Part shown: positions 47,721 through 59,191 of the stretch, piece by piece | How the letters are laid out: every line of letters begins with the position of its first letter | How positions within the stretch are numbered: the first letter of the stretch is position 1 | Source: Rosellinia necatrix | Lineage: Eukaryota; Ascomycota; Sordariomycetes; Xylariales; Xylariaceae | Assembly: GCA_021209875.1 (NCBI GenBank) | Contig: JAGYVD010000005.1 | Span: 1,984,001-2,048,000, forward strand | DNA: 64,000 nt | Direction of reading: 5' to 3' | Made by a program: the position numbers and the translations under genes | Notes under the pieces: generated by a model | The model's input: only the letters and a program-made list of their open reading frames with translations | Databases searched by the model: none | Told to the model about the DNA's origin: nothing

Positions 47721-48891
47721 TGGCCGGGGAATACTTGGACGACGGTCGAGGGCAAAAGCGTTGAGGCAGGATAGGAATACAACATTTCGAATATTCCTAC
47801 TCTACCACTTAGAAGAAGTTAACTCGGCGCGTAGAGTCTGTTGAGGTATCCAGTACAGATTCATGTACAGCATCTAGAATCGCCTTTCGGCGCGTCTTGA
47901 TGGCTATACGCATGTGGGGTAAGAACGTGGTTATAAAATGCAGCGCAAAGAGAACCGTGTCGATAGTGAGTGGTCAGCACATTACGCCTGGCTTTCGGCT
48001 AAGTGAAGAGGATGTCGAGTTATGTTGGTGGTGAGCCTAAGAGGATGGAGAAAGCGATGAAGACCTGGAGCGTAGGATTCGGGTGTTTTGTATGTAGATA
48101 CTGAAGTGCTGGTATGTCGTTATACGCGTGAAGGCAACTTAACATAGAATTTAGCCATGTTGAGGGATCCTAGATCTATAACGGATTCGCCGATCCGAGA
48201 TCTTGATTATACGAAACGCGCAGACGGGATTGAGGTAGCGTACATGATCCCAAACCCGGGGTGCATAATGCCGCCCAGGAAAGATCAAGCTCAAGTAGTT
48301 AATAGTTATTGCAAATTGTTCCCAACTCCTCTATTTTAAGAAAATTAAAAACCCCTGATCTTAAAGGGACTGTGGTAAGCATTGCAACCTAGGTTCCCCC
48401 AGGCGCCACTCTGCAGGCATTAGCATGAAGTTTGAAGCAGACATTTCAGCGAATCAATGGATATTTAAACTTGACGATAAAAAGAATGCTCGGTCGGTCA
48501 TATTTGTCAATATTTATTTATGTTCGTGAATCAAAGCCATGGCAATGATGGCATGAACCCGAGTCAATCAGATGCCTCGGTATGTACTTAGGTACCTATT
48601 TTGCATTAGACGATAAAAGTTTATCGCATAACTAAGCCAATAAGCTCGCAGCTTCGAAGTTAGACAGCCCAGGGTCCATTTTCTCTCCCGAGACCAACCC
48701 TGCTAGAGGCAGGTAGAGCCACCTCGACTGCGACATTTACTAACTACCTACCTAAGTAACTAACAAAGTCGTGACTACCTAGGTAAGCGGGTAGTTAGTT
48801 ATTAATGTGCATATTTGTGCTCAGGCTGTAGGAACTTCCCCCGGATGCTCCAGCTGCACAACACAGCTATGACACCACCGAAAAAGGACCC
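47721..48891. other. Intergenic
   Basis: No gene supported. AT-rich around 48310-48520. TACCTA-type words at 48575-48600 and 48745-48790 precede the OB-fold gene. Confidence 0.45.
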
Positions 48892-50055
48892 ATGTCGGCC
48901 TCGGCTCCCCAGCTCCCCGGCGCAATCCCCGATATAACGTATATCGCATCGGAACCGTTCGAACCCAAGCCGCTCATCGCCGATATTCTCCGTACGCGCT
49001 TCTGCGTGCCCGACTCGGTCTTTCTCGTCGAGGGCGTCGACACAGCCCACACCGCGGAATCGAAACGATGGCGCGTCGTCCGCCTGATGCTTGGAGACGG
49101 CGAGCTGTGCATCCAGGCGCTGCTGTCTGCCGAGATGCATCGCCTCATCGACCGTGGCGAGATCCTCTTCGGCTCCTACGTGAAGCTGCAACAGTTTCGA
49201 GTCGAATGGAGAGACGTCGGAAAGGCAGGATCTGCCCCATCACGAAAACACGGTGATTCCGGTCACCACAGCGAAGAGAAGACGCAAATGGTGTACCTGA
49301 TTGTCGAGAGTCTCGTTGTGGTGGGGTGGCACAATACACTGGCCGACACCTCGATCGCTAGAGGACCAGATATCCACGCTGATGCCGTTGAGCTCGAGAG
49401 TGAGGTGGATGAGGATCCCAGGGTCCAGGTACAGTCCATTGACCCGCAGCAAATCCAGCCTCCCTGTCAGACAGGCGTCGAGACCAAGGAAGATAGGGAG
49501 CAAGCTGATCCAGAGGACGACTTCGAAGTCATGGCCGTTTCCGAAGACAAGGCAGCTTATATCCGCCAGGAGGTAGCGACGGCAATTGTAAGCCATGAGC
49601 AGGATATCAGGACAACCTCTAGAAGCCCTGGCGGGCCGAGCAATGGTCCGCTACGACCTCTAAAACTAGCCAAGCTGCGCTCTATCCCGAACCTTCCATA
49701 TAAACAAAACTGGAGCGTCAATGTCCTCTGCGTGATATCAGCCATCTCGGACGTAGAGCCAGCTGGCATTCCACCCTACACTCAAAGGCAGGCTCGACTC
49801 GCAGACCCATCCACCGACAAGCACGTACTTCTCACCGTCTTTCTTGACCCCCACCTTTTCAACCCCGGGGTCGGGAGCGTTGTTTTACTAATCGGAGTCA
49901 AAAATCACCGCTTCGATGGCGGCAGCCTCAAAAAATACGCAAGTGATCGGCCGGTGAGTGGCGAAAACTGGTGGTATGAAAACCCCACACAATTTGACTG
50001 GTGCGACGTTGATGAGATACATCAATGGTGGAAACAGACTGGGATGCAAACTTGA
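48892..50055 (+). CDS. Two-OB-fold protein resembling RPA1 (unknown role)
   Basis: Single-exon 387-residue protein. The N-terminal region (about 40-155) resembles the RPA1 N-terminal OB fold: WRVVRLMLGDGELCIQALLS, AEMHRLIDRGEILFGSYVKL, then a strand MVYLIVESLVVVGW, similar in order to the LLLSDG / AMLATQLN / G-x-IVRL blocks of RPA70N. An acidic, Gln-rich disordered linker follows (about 160-255). The second OB-like region starts at LPYKQNWSVNVLCVISAISD, where RPA1 has its DNA-binding domain A, and includes VLLTVFLDPHLFNPGVGSVV. The end is WWYENPTQFDWCDVDEIHQWW. Much shorter than RPA1 (about 600 residues) and lacking the zinc-finger domain, so it is not the canonical subunit. A single-stranded-DNA or telomere-type role is possible but inferred. 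The ATG is the first in frame. Confidence 0.7.
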   Translation: MSASAPQLPGAIPDITYIASEPFEPKPLIADILRTRFCVPDSVFLVEGVDTAHTAESKRWRVVRLMLGDGELCIQALLSAEMHRLIDRGEILFGSYVKLQQFRVEWRDVGKAGSAPSRKHGDSGHHSEEKTQMVYLIVESLVVVGWHNTLADTSIARGPDIHADAVELESEVDEDPRVQVQSIDPQQIQPPCQTGVETKEDREQADPEDDFEVMAVSEDKAAYIRQEVATAIVSHEQDIRTTSRSPGGPSNGPLRPLKLAKLRSIPNLPYKQNWSVNVLCVISAISDVEPAGIPPYTQRQARLADPSTDKHVLLTVFLDPHLFNPGVGSVVLLIGVKNHRFDGGSLKKYASDRPVSGENWWYENPTQFDWCDVDEIHQWWKQTGMQT

Positions 50056-50399
50056 TGCAATACGTGATCCCGCATAGCGATGAGCGCGCAGCCTTCAGAG
50101 CCTAGATACGGCTAGTACTGCGCATTGTCAATCAGCATATTGAGGAGTTTTCCCAACGAGAGCAAACATGCCTAAGCTTACTCGCTATCCACAATACGCC
50201 TTGCTCCTCTAGTCAGGCTGCCCGACTTGGGTACTTATCATAACCCCTGGATGGAGGATCCTTCGAACACCTCGACGCATTCCAGTGTAACCACTTGAGC
50301 CGCAAGTTAATATCGTACGTAGTATATACAGGCTTATAAGCCCAGTAGATAAGTCAAGCGTGCTGCCTGAATAGAAAGTATTAAATACCATAATAAAAA

Positions 50400-52200
50400 A
50401 ATAAATCGTTCAAGAGTACTTCTACTGTAGCCCCGCGAGGAAACTATCTCAAGAGTAAACTTCAGTAACCAAAGAAATCTCAAGCCCTAATCAAACTGCA
50501 TTACTTAGATCGAGAATTTGCCTCGAGAAGTGTTTCCTTCATCCACATCTTGACGTCACTTCATGGAATTATAACATTGAACTAGACATATGGTAGCTAA
50601 TTAGCTTGAAAACCTTGGGGGGAACAAGCGTGTTTAAAAAACAATCTCTGAAGTACCCCCAATTCTTCAACGATAGTCCCAATGCCGAACGCGCTCTTGA
50701 CCTCCTTTCAACTATTATTTCTTCCTCAACCTTCATATTGGCTAGTTTTGTTTCAAGTTCAGCCACTCTATTTTCTGCTTTAATTCTTTTCTCCTTTGAC
50801 CCTAATATTCGCCCGGTTATTTTGTCCACTTTCTCTTTTATAAACGTCATCGTACTTTTTATTTTACTAATCTTGTTTTCTATTTCTAAAATTATAGCCC
50901 TTATGTTAGCTGGTCTCTTTTTCCCTATAACCGTGCGTCCACGGGGGTCTTCTGCCCTCTGCTCCCGGACAGCCCTCTTTACCCGAAGGATATCTTTTAA
51001 AGCATTATTCACTCGTTTTCTTACTTTTTTAATCTTTTTTTTTTTTTTGCTTTGCTTACTATATGGCCTTTAAATGTTATTTAGCTAAAATTATAAAGCT
51101 CCGTTGAAGTAATTTTTTAGCGGTATATCCTCGAAATCTCCAAACTTACCAGCCTGTTTTACACAGATAAAATATTTTAACAAGAGAAGTAAATCGTAAC
51201 TGTTAATAGGTTCGCTAATTCTATTAAGAAACTCCCAGGGGGTATATTAAATCTTCCATGATGTACTGTTCTATCGGGAGGCAGAGACATCTTATTTTAT
51301 TCTCTGCTGACGGTGCCCTCTATTTGTTCTGACCCCTATAAGAATCTAAATGTTAAAATCATTCAGATACTTGTCTCATTCATGGGGTTTCCAGGAGTAT
51401 GCAGGAGCAAAGTGTGTACTTAAACAGGAATAAAAGAATCAGTTCTTTATACTTCTTGGCTTTCTATACTAACAAGGTGGCGTGGCGTCTACCGAGGTAG
51501 ATACTATTTGTATCTAAACCGACAACCGTTTAGATCTTGCTATTTGTCCCTTTAATATATCGTTTAGCTCTGTTTGGCAACTTTAAATTACTTTGAGACC
51601 ATGCTACCTCTACTACTAGACCAGAAACCAGCAAGTTTTTATGCATAAAAAAAAGATTAGGTTCTAGCTGGTCGTTGCAAGGCTTATTATATTTCACTGT
51701 TGTAGCAAAAATAAAATTAATCGCACCTGCAATTCTTATAGCTAGTCTTTTTTTTACAGCCCTTAACTCTGTAAAACTTTCCGTTGTTAATGTTTCTAAG
51801 CTATTGGATAATCCTATTACTAACTCTTTTAACTATGCCCTCGTGAAACGCCAAAAATAAATAAATAACAAACTGCTTGTCGCCTTTGTAAAAGCAACAT
51901 ATGTAATCAAAACTAATATAATTATTAAGCGTTAAAAGTCTTAATTTTTTAGGTCACCTTACCGGAGCGGACCTCCATCAACATAATCTAGCAGCTCCTT
52001 GTTTTCTGCCTTCCTTAATTCCTCTCGCAAAACTTTATAGCTAGAATAGTAAAAGGTCCGTTTAATCAAGTATTTTCCGCCCAGGCCGCCTCTATTGGTC
52101 TTATGCGTGTCTTCTTTGACTTGTTTTATTATTCGTAACACTCGTCTTGCATCCGCCACACCTCGCCGTACCCGGGTTCTAGAGGCCCGAGCATTGCTCT
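50400..52200. repeat. AT-rich island, candidate RIP-affected element
   Basis: Sharp drop in GC relative to both flanks, poly-A/T runs, and two related degenerate ORFs in the same orientation. No terminal repeats were recognised by eye. Confidence 0.4.
50569..51012 (-). pseudogene. Coiled-coil ORF remnant in AT-rich island
   Basis: The open frame extends about 20 codons upstream of 51012 without an ATG, through a lysine run encoded by poly-A. It reads VRKRVNNALKDILRVKRAV, then a long Lys/Glu coiled coil (RVAELETKLANMKVEEEII), ending with a folded-looking tail (LSLKNWGYFRDCFLNTLVPP). The frame is unusually long for such AT-rich DNA. Probably part of a mobile-element or lineage-specific family protein; no domain recognised. 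Related to the remnant at 51959. Confidence 0.4.
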
Positions 52201-52205
52201 TACCA
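51959..52205 (-). pseudogene. ORF remnant related to the 50569 frame
   Basis: Minus-strand frame RTRVRRGVADARRVLRIIKQ continuing through GGKYLIKRTFYYSSYKVLRE and ending DYVDGGPLR. Its first 22 residues align with the start of the 50569 frame (VRxxVxxA...LRxxKxxVxE), suggesting two diverged copies of one N-terminal domain. No start codon evident. Confidence 0.35.
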
Positions 52206-53955
52206 GATGCCAGGCTCTATGTACTCTGAGAAGACACCGACATACCTCTGTTAGAGGCAATGCCTATGTCGAAGTCCGTTATTTCCGTCGGGTGTTAGGG
52301 GAAATGAGTGCTAGGCCGCCGGAGGTGCTAACGCCTTCACTGGTCGAAGCGTGAGATGGGGTAAAAGCCGCGCGATTGCCGGGCTCCTTCGCGCTGGTCA
52401 AAGGGTTGTCGACGAAGAAGTAGCTCGAGCCCAAGTGTTTCGCTTAGACGAGGTAGTCTCTGACAAGGGTGGAATGGCAGAGGAGAACACAGGCGTAGGA
52501 CCCGAAGAACTGGGCGAAGCGCCCCCTTCCCTTTTTGTGGCACTGCAAGTAGTGGCTTAGTCTGTTTAAAATGACTTGGGCGATTAATTTTCAAGAAGCA
52601 AGTGTTGAGCCCTTCGCCCTTCTTCAGTAAAGACTATGAGGAGGCGGGATAAGGGAGAGCACAAGAAGCTGAAACGGATTTGCACAGTGGCGTTATGATG
52701 CCATAGGATTGGCTCACCATTTATGGCCGATATGAGACATGCTGTTCCGTGTCGGAAGGCGAGGCTGTTCTGACAACTCGGATCGATCCATAGAACAACT
52801 CCGCCGCCGTTAAGTACAACCTAGGACTGTTTGGGATATTCCATCCCTTTCACCTTCACAGCGCAGATATTACCGAAAATAGGAAAGCGTCAATGGCTTG
52901 GTTCCAATATGTTGTATGGAGTAAATCATTAAACAACGAAGCTTGTCTGATATTGCATAAGTCTGAGGCCAATTTCTTGCAGTCCGTTCCCGCTTGGCTA
53001 CCCTTAATCACCAGGCGCAGTTCCTATGTAGAGCGGCGCTCATGGGGTGCGTATGACTATTCGCACGCCAGGCGATGAAGGGCACCAGAAAACCAGTGGC
53101 CATACCTTTATCATGGTCGTCGCGAAGGGTGATTTTCTGTCGAGGCTAGTCAGCACCCGGCCATCTCTACGCTGGCACTGCCAAGGCTGTCACTCATCAC
53201 AGCCCCCTTGCGACGAAACCAAGCTGCGCACTTTGAACTCATTGCCCTCTTTTCTGCAAAGCCCGGGCTCACTATGTACAGGACGCCACCCATTCCTTGC
53301 ATTCTTAACCGCCGTTTACTGTTGCAACTGCACGAACCTCTGGCTTTCCTCTGATTACTGAAGCGCATGTTGAACGATAAGGAAAAAAGGGGTAGAGCCT
53401 TCGTATCACACACTCCCATAAACGACAATACTAGCCTAAACCATCTTATGCTATTCCCGCCTGCATAATGGAGATCGTTGAGCAAGCCGACATTTTATCG
53501 AGAAAGGGGATGACTGTTGACTGTGAATTCAATTATATAGGCATCATTGTTCACTGACACGACAAGCTATTCTACGCGGAAAGCCCGCCCCTGAAGGCAG
53601 ACGTTATGCCTCGTTCATATGTGTTGTTAGTGCCGAATTAGGAAAGAACCGCCAGCCTGCCGCGTTCATTCATCGAACGCAACGGCGGTAAACGGCCTCA
53701 TTGGCCAGGCGAGAGTTGTTCATCTTGCATAGGTAGTATGGCTACACTGACGAGCCTTTCCTGGGGGGGTTGGGGGAGGTTATTTTTTATTTGTTTTTAA
53801 ACTTCGTAGTATATTGCATCGCTTAATGGGGAATAAAGGCGAGTGCAAACGCATCGCCTATGCGGTACTATGCCAGTCGCTGAATAAAACGAGACCGGAA
53901 TAGATGTAAGCGATCGTTGTATGGTGTTGTGATGATACTTGTTAGGGGGTAACAC

Positions 53956-54888
53956 TCATGTCTTGATGTTGATTACGACTACTACTGCCCATCCACGAGT
54001 GCTTTCCATAATGCCGAAGTCGTTCTCGCTGCGGAACGCCACCTCCTCCGCAATGACCGACATCTTTGTGCCGTTGTCTTCTTTCTCTCGGGTCTCCTCG
54101 GCAGCGGGCTGTGTCGCGGCGTCTCTCCCTGGGAATGTTTCTACATCCGTCTTTACTGATTTCGTGGCGAACGTGGAATTGTTGCTTGAAGCATTGGGTT
54201 TCTTGCTCCAGAACCAGCCCTTCTTTTCTCTCTGGGCCGGCAGCCGCTGCTCGACAGTTGCCTGAACGGGAGTCTGTAAGGGAGCGGGTTCGCTTTTAGC
54301 GGGTGCGGGCTGTAGATGGCGTGCCAGTCGGCGTGCCATGCTCTCATCTCGCCACCATAACATGTCTCGTGCCTGGGGTGAGTCAGTATTCGCAGTAGAA
54401 TCACCAAACCGCCCCCAGTCACTGAATTCCCGGCCAGTAGACCAGTCTTCGACATTCTTCGTATCCCGGCCAGGGGAACGGGCGGCTGCTGATTTCTTCT
54501 TCTCATCGCCGCCCAAGTTGATGCTCACGCGGGCTACACGGCAAGGTTCGCCCCGCTGGCGCATCTCTTCCATGCCGCTGAGGATTGCGTTCCTCGGCAC
54601 GGCGACATCGGGAATCAGCGTTAAATGGGCGAGCCTGGGAGTGGTGTGTAAGTTACCAAGGTAGGCTAAGAAGTCGTCAACTTCAGGTAGCAGGAAATCT
54701 AGGAGAGAGGTGTCATCGAGTGATTGCTGGACCGAGTAGGCTTCTCGTGTCATGCGAATGCGGTTTGGCAATGACGCAAGGTGTTGCTGGAGATGAGAAA
54801 CCGAGGAGCTTCGTATGCCATGTGAAGCTGAGGTACGATCGCTTGCACGCACGCTATAAGGGGGGCGGCAACTCCTCGTCGGAAACAT
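53956..54888 (-). CDS. Hypothetical protein, disordered C-terminal half
   Basis: 310 residues from the ATG at 54888, single exon. Residues about 25-115 look globular: SHLQQHLASLPNRIRMTREA, LDFLLPEVDDFLAYLGNLH, then RLAHLTLIPDVAVPRNAILSG and GEPCRVARVSIN. The second half is low-complexity and charged, with short conserved-looking islands (KNVEDWSTGREFSDWGRFG; WWRDESMARRLARHL; KKGWFWSKKP). No enzymatic motif or membrane segment. I do not recognise the family; the linear motifs suggest protein-protein contacts. The start could lie in an unrecognised upstream exon. Confidence 0.65.
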   Translation of the reverse strand: MFPTRSCRPPYSVRASDRTSASHGIRSSSVSHLQQHLASLPNRIRMTREAYSVQQSLDDTSLLDFLLPEVDDFLAYLGNLHTTPRLAHLTLIPDVAVPRNAILSGMEEMRQRGEPCRVARVSINLGGDEKKKSAAARSPGRDTKNVEDWSTGREFSDWGRFGDSTANTDSPQARDMLWWRDESMARRLARHLQPAPAKSEPAPLQTPVQATVEQRLPAQREKKGWFWSKKPNASSNNSTFATKSVKTDVETFPGRDAATQPAAEETREKEDNGTKMSVIAEEVAFRSENDFGIMESTRGWAVVVVINIKT

Positions 54889-55023
54889 GTTTCGAGTCCA
54901 TTCTGACGTTGTCCAATATTGGGGCTTTTGGGGTGTGCGGAGGAGTTGAGAACCAAGAGGTAATTAGAGATAATTAGCTCGGGCACGGTTGGGTCCGGAC
55001 TTGGGGTGATTGAAATCTATGCT

Positions 55024-55058
55024 CGGGGGGCCTGTCCGGGGGGCCTGTCCGGGGGGTT
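55024..55058. repeat. 13-bp GC-rich tandem repeat
   Basis: Two and a half copies of a G-run plus CCTGTCC unit. Confidence 0.8.
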
Positions 55059-55552
55059 CTCGGGGATATGGATGGAACTGCAGGGCGGGTTCACGGGGTG
55101 CCTCGTCACAAGGGAGTTCGCAAGATGGAAACTACCTAGGTAGTTAGATGACAGGCATAACCTTTCTAGAAGCTTTTCCCGGGGAAGGATTTAGTGTATA
55201 GAAGCAGTGTAGTATTCTGTACACAGTAGCCACAGTGGAGAAACCCATCCATTCATACAAGCACAATACATGCACACACAACACACACAATGCCATTGCC
55301 TGCCACACCACAATTGGTAGCTCGGTAATGAACAAAATTAGCACTTCTCTCTTCTACAAAGTTCATCTATCATATGATATCCCACTGCAAGTAGCATTCT
55401 GTACACGGTAGGAAACCCATCAAACCCACAGCCGCAATACAATACATACTTGCTCATGGATAATATCGTTGCCTGTTACATTGTGGTGTGTACTAATGTA
55501 GCCATGGCGGCCCATGTGATTTGGCGGGAGGTGAGCTTCACAGCCACCAGTA

Positions 55553-55585
55553 TATGTAGTGTATATGTAGTGTATATGTAGTGTA
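55553..55585. repeat. TGTATATGTAG tandem repeat
   Basis: Three nearly perfect 12-bp copies. Confidence 0.8.
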
Positions 55586-56639
55586 GCAAGGGTCCTGTTC
55601 CCGCAAGATATCAAGAATTCTCGCCACGGGCGCCACCCCATAATCCAGCACGTGCTGCGGAGATGGGCTTGCAACCGATCCGCCAAGCTATAACAATGTC
55701 CGCGAACCCTGGCTGTTCCGATGCTGTTATTACTAATGTGTATTATCTGACGAGGTGGAAAGTTAAAAAGTTCCATACAGAAGCATATCTGACCAGGGCT
55801 CAACTGGTGGTATTCAGCCTGGCATTCAGCCGTTGGACGCTATAAGCGTAGCCGGGGACTAGAAGGAGAGAAGGAGTCGACATAGCCGATTTAGGCCTCT
55901 TAAGGGATGTAAAACGGGCCGCTGTTAGGCAGACTGAATCCGTGTTGACTTCGTGTCAGTCAGTGACTTTGACTTTTGTGGGCTATCGGGACCGAGACAT
56001 GTAGTGTAGGCGCTTTTTCCCACCCCGTATGAAGGTTTGGGACGAAGAAGTGTTGAGTTTTAGTTATCTTGATTTCAATCATTTCAGTCCAGAATCAAGC
56101 ACGAACCGTGGCGGCGGGGGACCCCGATAAAGTTCGGCGTGTTATCGCATACAATACAATGGAAATCAAAGCGAGTGGATTCATCGAATACCTCCTACCT
56201 CTAAAGCGCTGTCCTATCGGGCGAAGTGTGACACGATAGGTAGGTACACTACCCTGAGGTCGGATCGTAGGTCGCATGATACAAACAGCCTTGACCCCTG
56301 CAAGGAGCTGCAGCCCAAGCCGTTATAATTGACTCAGACTATCATACCTAGGTAGCTGCAGCGCCCCAAGCGGCGCACAACAACATAGGTATGCGAAGTA
56401 TCCCCACCGCCAGCAACGCTAACTCCTGCCTACTGTATCTGTTACGGCAGATGCATGTTCCATCTACCTACTTTCCTAAAGCATAAAATGCAGTTAGGAG
56501 CAGCGTGAGATGAATCTAGTAACTCTAAGCCCCAGGGAAATGGAAAACAGGGCTAAACCGAGAAAAAAAAAAAAAAAAAGAAAAAGAAAAGAAAAAAAAG
56601 TGACCTCTTGCATGATTGAGCACCTGAGTGAGTACTTAA

Positions 56640-56710
56640 CTAGGTCCTTACTTAAGTACCTACCTACCTAGGTACCTGGTAGGGTAATTAAGGCACCTTA
56701 GGTACCTCTC
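56640..56710. repeat. Cluster of TACCTAGGTA palindromic words
   Basis: Densest example of the ACCT/AGGT words that recur between genes across the window. Forms overlapping self-complementary segments. Confidence 0.7.
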
Positions 56711-57392
56711 CCCGGTGCATCCAGTGGTGACTAACTATACCGAATAGAGCACCGAGTTGGTGCAGTACCTACACTTTCAGCGTCGATAAGCGGGGCCGGC
56801 GTCGGTATCCGGCACAGTTAGAGACTTAAGAAGCTGAACCAGTGCCCCATTCGTGTGAACATGGCCAAGCTCTCATATTTCTGCTGGTGCCCAACTCATG
56901 GGTTAGATATATGCAATTTCCTGGGCATTTTGAGGGGTCAGAATCCTGAAGGTGGAAGTTCGTCGCTTACGGTGAATGGCGATTGGGGCGAAGGTGTGCA
57001 CAGCCCCCCTAACGTCCCCAGCGCAACCCTATGCTACCTTAGGTACTTAGGAAGTCTTAGGTATGGGGAAGCTCTTAGCTAGATGCGATGGCCCGTGGTG
57101 AGGGTTCTTGCATTGGGAAGGCGGAACTGTATAAATATGCAATTGGCCTCCTCATCGTGGGACATTTAAGTTGGCTACCGAAGCATCGCTGTGCATTATA
57201 TACCTGATCCACATTGCACGCAAGCCATCGTATTTGGATGGTAGCTTCCACATTGTTCGAGCACTTATTTTAGGGTACCTTCAGCACCACATTGCCATTT
57301 TCTCGCATCCTACATAGAGACCTCTATCTGTCTCTATCATTGAACTTCTACCCCCCCAACCATCATATTGTCTTTCCCGTCAAATCGCCACG

Positions 57393-59091
57393 ATGTCCTA
57401 CAGAATCGCGGCCCCAGATGAGGTAAGATACTTGACGTTTTCCTGTCACCGCCTTTGACCCGGCTTGGCCGCAATAAGAGCTCCGTTTCTAGCCTTCACA
57501 CCTGCCACAGCTGCATACCTAGCAAATGACGGTCATTAACTTTGGAAATTGACAGTACCTTGCCATCACTGGCATGAACATCAAGAATGTTCTCATCACC
57601 AAAACTGCCTGGGTCTGGCCTTTCCAGAAATGCACTCGGTTCTCCGTTCAGCCACATGACTATGCCATGAATCTGCAAGGTAGGTAGCTCGGCACACTTC
57701 CTATTGGGGGAGGCTTCAAGTACCCCATAACTAACAGTCTCTTAGCTATGACCAAGGAGAAACTACAGTTCTTGCTCCCAGTCGTATTTACTATCGGCCC
57801 GTAAGTCATACACTGCCATTCAATACCCATGCTTATAGCGGTGCTAACTATCTGGAGTGATGTCAACGCGCGTGGTGCGAATTCTAGGTCTATAACCGAG
57901 GCACGTGGAGGAGAACATGCCAACGATGAAGATCGTGGTGATGCTCTCATGAAGTATGCTATGCTCTTGGCGGACTCATCCGAAAACCAAAAAGGGACAC
58001 AGTACCTTGAGGGGATTGTCAAGGGTATTATCGAAGGCGAGACCCGAGTGTTGGTTTCAAGCATGACTATGGAAGAAATCTTCACCGAGCGAGAGGAATT
58101 CAAGCGCCGGATCTTCCGTAACATCCAGGGAGAGCTTGACCAATTCGGTTTGAAGATTTACAATGCCAACGTGAAGGAACTCAAAGACGCTGTCGGATCG
58201 ACATACTTTCAGTCACTGTCGCAGAAGGCCCATGAAGGTGCCACGAATCAAGCCCGTATCGACGTAGCAGACGCCCAACTTCGAGGAAATGTAGGCGAGG
58301 CCGACAGACGTGGTCAACAGGAGCGACAAATCGCCAAGATCAACGCAGAGACGGCGGTACAGAAGACCGACCGGGATATTGAACGCGCCACCGCCGAGGC
58401 CAATTTAGCCACCCAGAAGACAAACCTTCAACGCGACGTCGATATTTCCCGCATTCAGGCGTCGCGTGCGACGGAATCCAAGGATGAAGATCTGAAGAGA
58501 GATGTTGAAGTTAAGCGTGCCGCCGCGGAGCTCGAGCGCCTGCGTGCAAGGGATGTCGTCAGGGCCACCATCGACCGTGAGGCCAAACAGCAAGCGGCCG
58601 ACGCAAAGGCCTACGAGATCGAGGCCGAGGCCAAGGCGCAATTCGAGCAGGCCAATATGATCGCCGATGCCAACCTGCAAAAGCAGCTCCGAGAGGCCGA
58701 GGGTATCACGGCCATGGCCGAAGCCTACGGGAAGCTGGGTCAGGCGTTCGGCGGGCCCGACAACCTCCTGCGATACATGATGATCGAAAAGGGCACGTAT
58801 ATCGAGCTCGCCAAGGCAAACGCTGCGGCCGTGCAGGGCATGCAGCCCAAGATCAGCGTCTGGAACACGGGCTCAGAGTCTGGCTCCGGCGCTGGCGGAA
58901 GTGGCTCTGGCCAGGACAGCGCTGCGACCATGCGCAACATCTATCAACTTCTGCCACCCCTCATGTCTACCATTCATGACCAAACCGGCATCACCCTCCC
59001 AGAATGGCAGTTTGGTAAGCTTCCGAGCAATGAGGTTGTCCGGCATGATAAACAACACGATAATGCCAGCGCGGCAAGCAACGGGAACTGA
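57393..59091 (+). CDS. Flotillin-like SPFH/prohibitin-domain protein
   Basis: Membrane-microdomain scaffold of the flotillin family. Model: join(57393..57422,57556..57679,57746..57800,57888..59091), 470 residues; introns of 133, 66 and 87 nt keep frame. The third acceptor was chosen because the earlier AG at 57838 leads to a stop. N-terminal MSYRIAAPDEYLAITGMNI starts the SPFH domain, continuing through ITKTAWVWPFQKCTRFSV, VVFTIGP, GIIEGETRVLVSSMTMEEIF and LDQFGLKIYNANVKELKD, all typical of flotillins. Residues about 230-370 form the Ala/Glu-rich coiled-coil flotillin domain (RGQQERQIAKINAETAVQKT). The C-terminus has a Gly/Ser linker and a short tail (LLPPLMSTIHDQTGITLPEW). Lacks a hydrophobic anchor helix, as expected for a peripheral, hairpin-associated protein. 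Confidence 0.9.
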
Positions 59092-59160
59092 TGATCGATC
59101 GGTATCAGGTATCGGATATGACAGGGCTCTGGAATGCAAAAGGACCAGCGCATGCTCAGA

Positions 59161-59191
<31 letters not shown>

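Larger units (their letters stand above)
50056..53955. other. 3.9-kb region with AT-rich island
   Basis: 50400-52200 is AT-rich and holds two minus-strand ORF remnants (listed). From 52200 to 53955 composition is normal but no gene could be supported; frames at 52337-52594 and 53047-53485 lack family features. Confidence 0.45.
54889..57392. other. Intergenic with tandem repeats
   Basis: No gene supported. Holds a GGGGGGCCTGTCC tandem tract (55024-55058), a TGTATATGTAG array (55553-55585), a poly-A stretch (56562-56600) and dense ACCTAGGTACCT words (56640-56710). Confidence 0.5.

Noticed and set aside
52337..52594. Overlapping open frames of GC-normal sequence
   Set aside because: Neither strand shows a family motif, and composition alone is insufficient.
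55600..55803. Minus-strand segments resembling coding sequence
   Set aside because: Frame broken, no recognisable domain, and adjacent to a simple repeat.
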